Shown: positions 63,515 to 64,000 of the stretch, one piece after another
Layout of the letters: the number at the start of each line of letters is the position of its first letter
Numbering within the stretch: position 1 is the stretch's first letter
Source: Niabella aurantiaca DSM 17617
GTDB taxonomy: Bacteria; Bacteroidota; Bacteroidia; Chitinophagales; Chitinophagaceae
Direction of reading: 5' to 3'
Length of the DNA: 64,000 nt
Assembly: GCF_000374125.1 (NCBI RefSeq)
Contig: NZ_KB893625.1
Location: forward strand, 186,001-250,000
Translations under genes and position numbers: made by a program
Notes under the pieces: generated by a model
Told to the model about the DNA's origin: nothing
Database searches by the model: none
The model's input: the letters and a program-made list of their open reading frames with translations, nothing else

Positions 63515-64000
63515 ATGAAAAGAGGTTGCTTCTGTATGACGGTACTGCTGTTCTTTTGCCTGTCCCTGACTGCGCAAAAAAAAGCGGTGATCCGTGAGCT
63601 GAAAAAAAGTTATGTGACCTATCCTTTCTCAGATCCGAACCCGGTTCCGTCCTTTGAAAAAATATATCCCTATTTCCGGTTTGATGGCTTTACGGCAACG
63701 CCTGTCCGGAAGGAATGGAAGGTGGTGCAACTGGAGAATGATTTTATCCGGGTGGAAGTGTTTCCGGAGATCGGGGGCAAGGTATGGTCTGCTTATGACA
63801 AAGTGCACCGGCGGTATTTTCTGTACAATAACCGTGTGGTAAAGTTCAGGGACATTGCGATGCGCGGTCCCTGGACCAGCGGGGGTGTTGAATTTAACTA
63901 TGGGGTGATCGGCCATACGCCCAACACGGCCACTCCGGTTGATTACAAATTGAGCACCGCTGAAGATGGTAGTGTCAGCTGCATTATCGGATGCCTGGAG
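63515..64000 (+). CDS. Exported DUF5107 domain protein, N-terminal part (continues past window)
   Basis: The ATG at 63515 opens a frame that runs without a stop to the window edge (162 codons). A signal peptide (MTVLLFFCLSLTAQ) precedes a DUF5107 domain: KVVQLENDFIRVEVFPEIGGKVWSAYDKVHRRYFLYNNRVVKFRDIAMRGPWTSGGVEFNYGVIGHTPNTATPVDY. It matches block for block the domain of the cytoplasmic protein at 58045 (LENDYLKVMILPELGGRI...GPWISGGIEFNW), so the two are paralogues in different compartments. The family is a mutarotase-like sugar-processing fold of unproven function. It may begin another locus beyond the IS21 remnant. Confidence 0.88.
   Translation, partial: MKRGCFCMTVLLFFCLSLTAQKKAVIRELKKSYVTYPFSDPNPVPSFEKIYPYFRFDGFTATPVRKEWKVVQLENDFIRVEVFPEIGGKVWSAYDKVHRRYFLYNNRVVKFRDIAMRGPWTSGGVEFNYGVIGHTPNTATPVDYKLSTAEDGSVSCIIGCLE

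Noticed and set aside
1-64000. tRNA, rRNA, CRISPR arrays, prophage
   Set aside because: No cloverleaf, rRNA-like stretch, regularly spaced repeat array or phage gene was seen by reading.

Overview
The window reads as a chromosomal segment of a Bacteroidota bacterium, most likely a soil or plant-associated member of the Chitinophagaceae (family-level assignment is inference). Evidence: three SusC/SusD outer-membrane pairs, many lipoproteins with a Cys soon after a short hydrophobic leader, promoters of the Bacteroidota form TTG/TTTG - about 20 nt - TAnnTTTG, almost no Shine-Dalgarno sequences, and moderate GC. Nearly all of it is accessory glycan catabolism. I saw no rRNA, tRNA or CRISPR array.

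Layout. (1) 1-1781: end of an iron-dependent alcohol dehydrogenase and a succinate-semialdehyde-type aldehyde dehydrogenase. (2) 1875-25292: a polysaccharide utilization locus (PUL A), all on the + strand. It encodes a five-bladed-propeller glycosidase-like protein, two atypical sulfatases that flank a SusC / SusD / DUF5017-like / fasciclin unit, a GH27 alpha-galactosidase-type enzyme, a sialidase-fold (BNR) protein, a canonical sulfatase, a GDSL esterase, a 916-residue Tat-exported toroid-type protein, and a separately promoted GH127 beta-L-arabinofuranosidase. The mix points to a sulfated arabinose/galactose glycan. (3) 25645-28089: three minus-strand genes: a phytanoyl-CoA dioxygenase-like oxygenase, a 66-aa lipoprotein and an AraC regulator, the only local transcription factor. 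(4) 28745-61356: PUL B on the + strand. It has two SusCD pairs, a SusE/F-like lipoprotein, a GH30 enzyme, three GH2 paralogues, two GH88 unsaturated-uronyl hydrolases, a PL8 lyase, a GDSL esterase, a sugar-proton symporter and a cytoplasmic DUF5107-TPR protein. The lyase plus GH88 plus GH2/GH30 set suggests a non-sulfated, glucuronate-bearing galactan-like polymer. (5) 61357-63514: a terminator, a gene-poor stretch and an IS21 remnant with intact istB. (6) 63515-end: start of a second, exported DUF5107 protein cut by the window edge.

How it works together (inference from families): SusCD pairs and surface lipoproteins capture and import oligosaccharides; sulfatases, esterases, the lyase and exo-glycosidases trim them in the periplasm or at the surface; GH88 removes unsaturated uronic acids made by PL8; the inner-membrane symporter takes up released sugar.

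The most unusual signal is a roughly 200-bp noncoding leader repeated before the last two GH2 genes (50434-50627 and 53516-53719). It carries a conserved promoter and, by hand alignment, is better conserved than the proteins it precedes. A dense palindrome cluster sits just before its first copy. Other points worth a look are the C-x-I-S-R active-site motif shared by two sulfatases, the Tat-exported 916-aa protein, and an inverted repeat enclosing the -33 box of the GH127 promoter.
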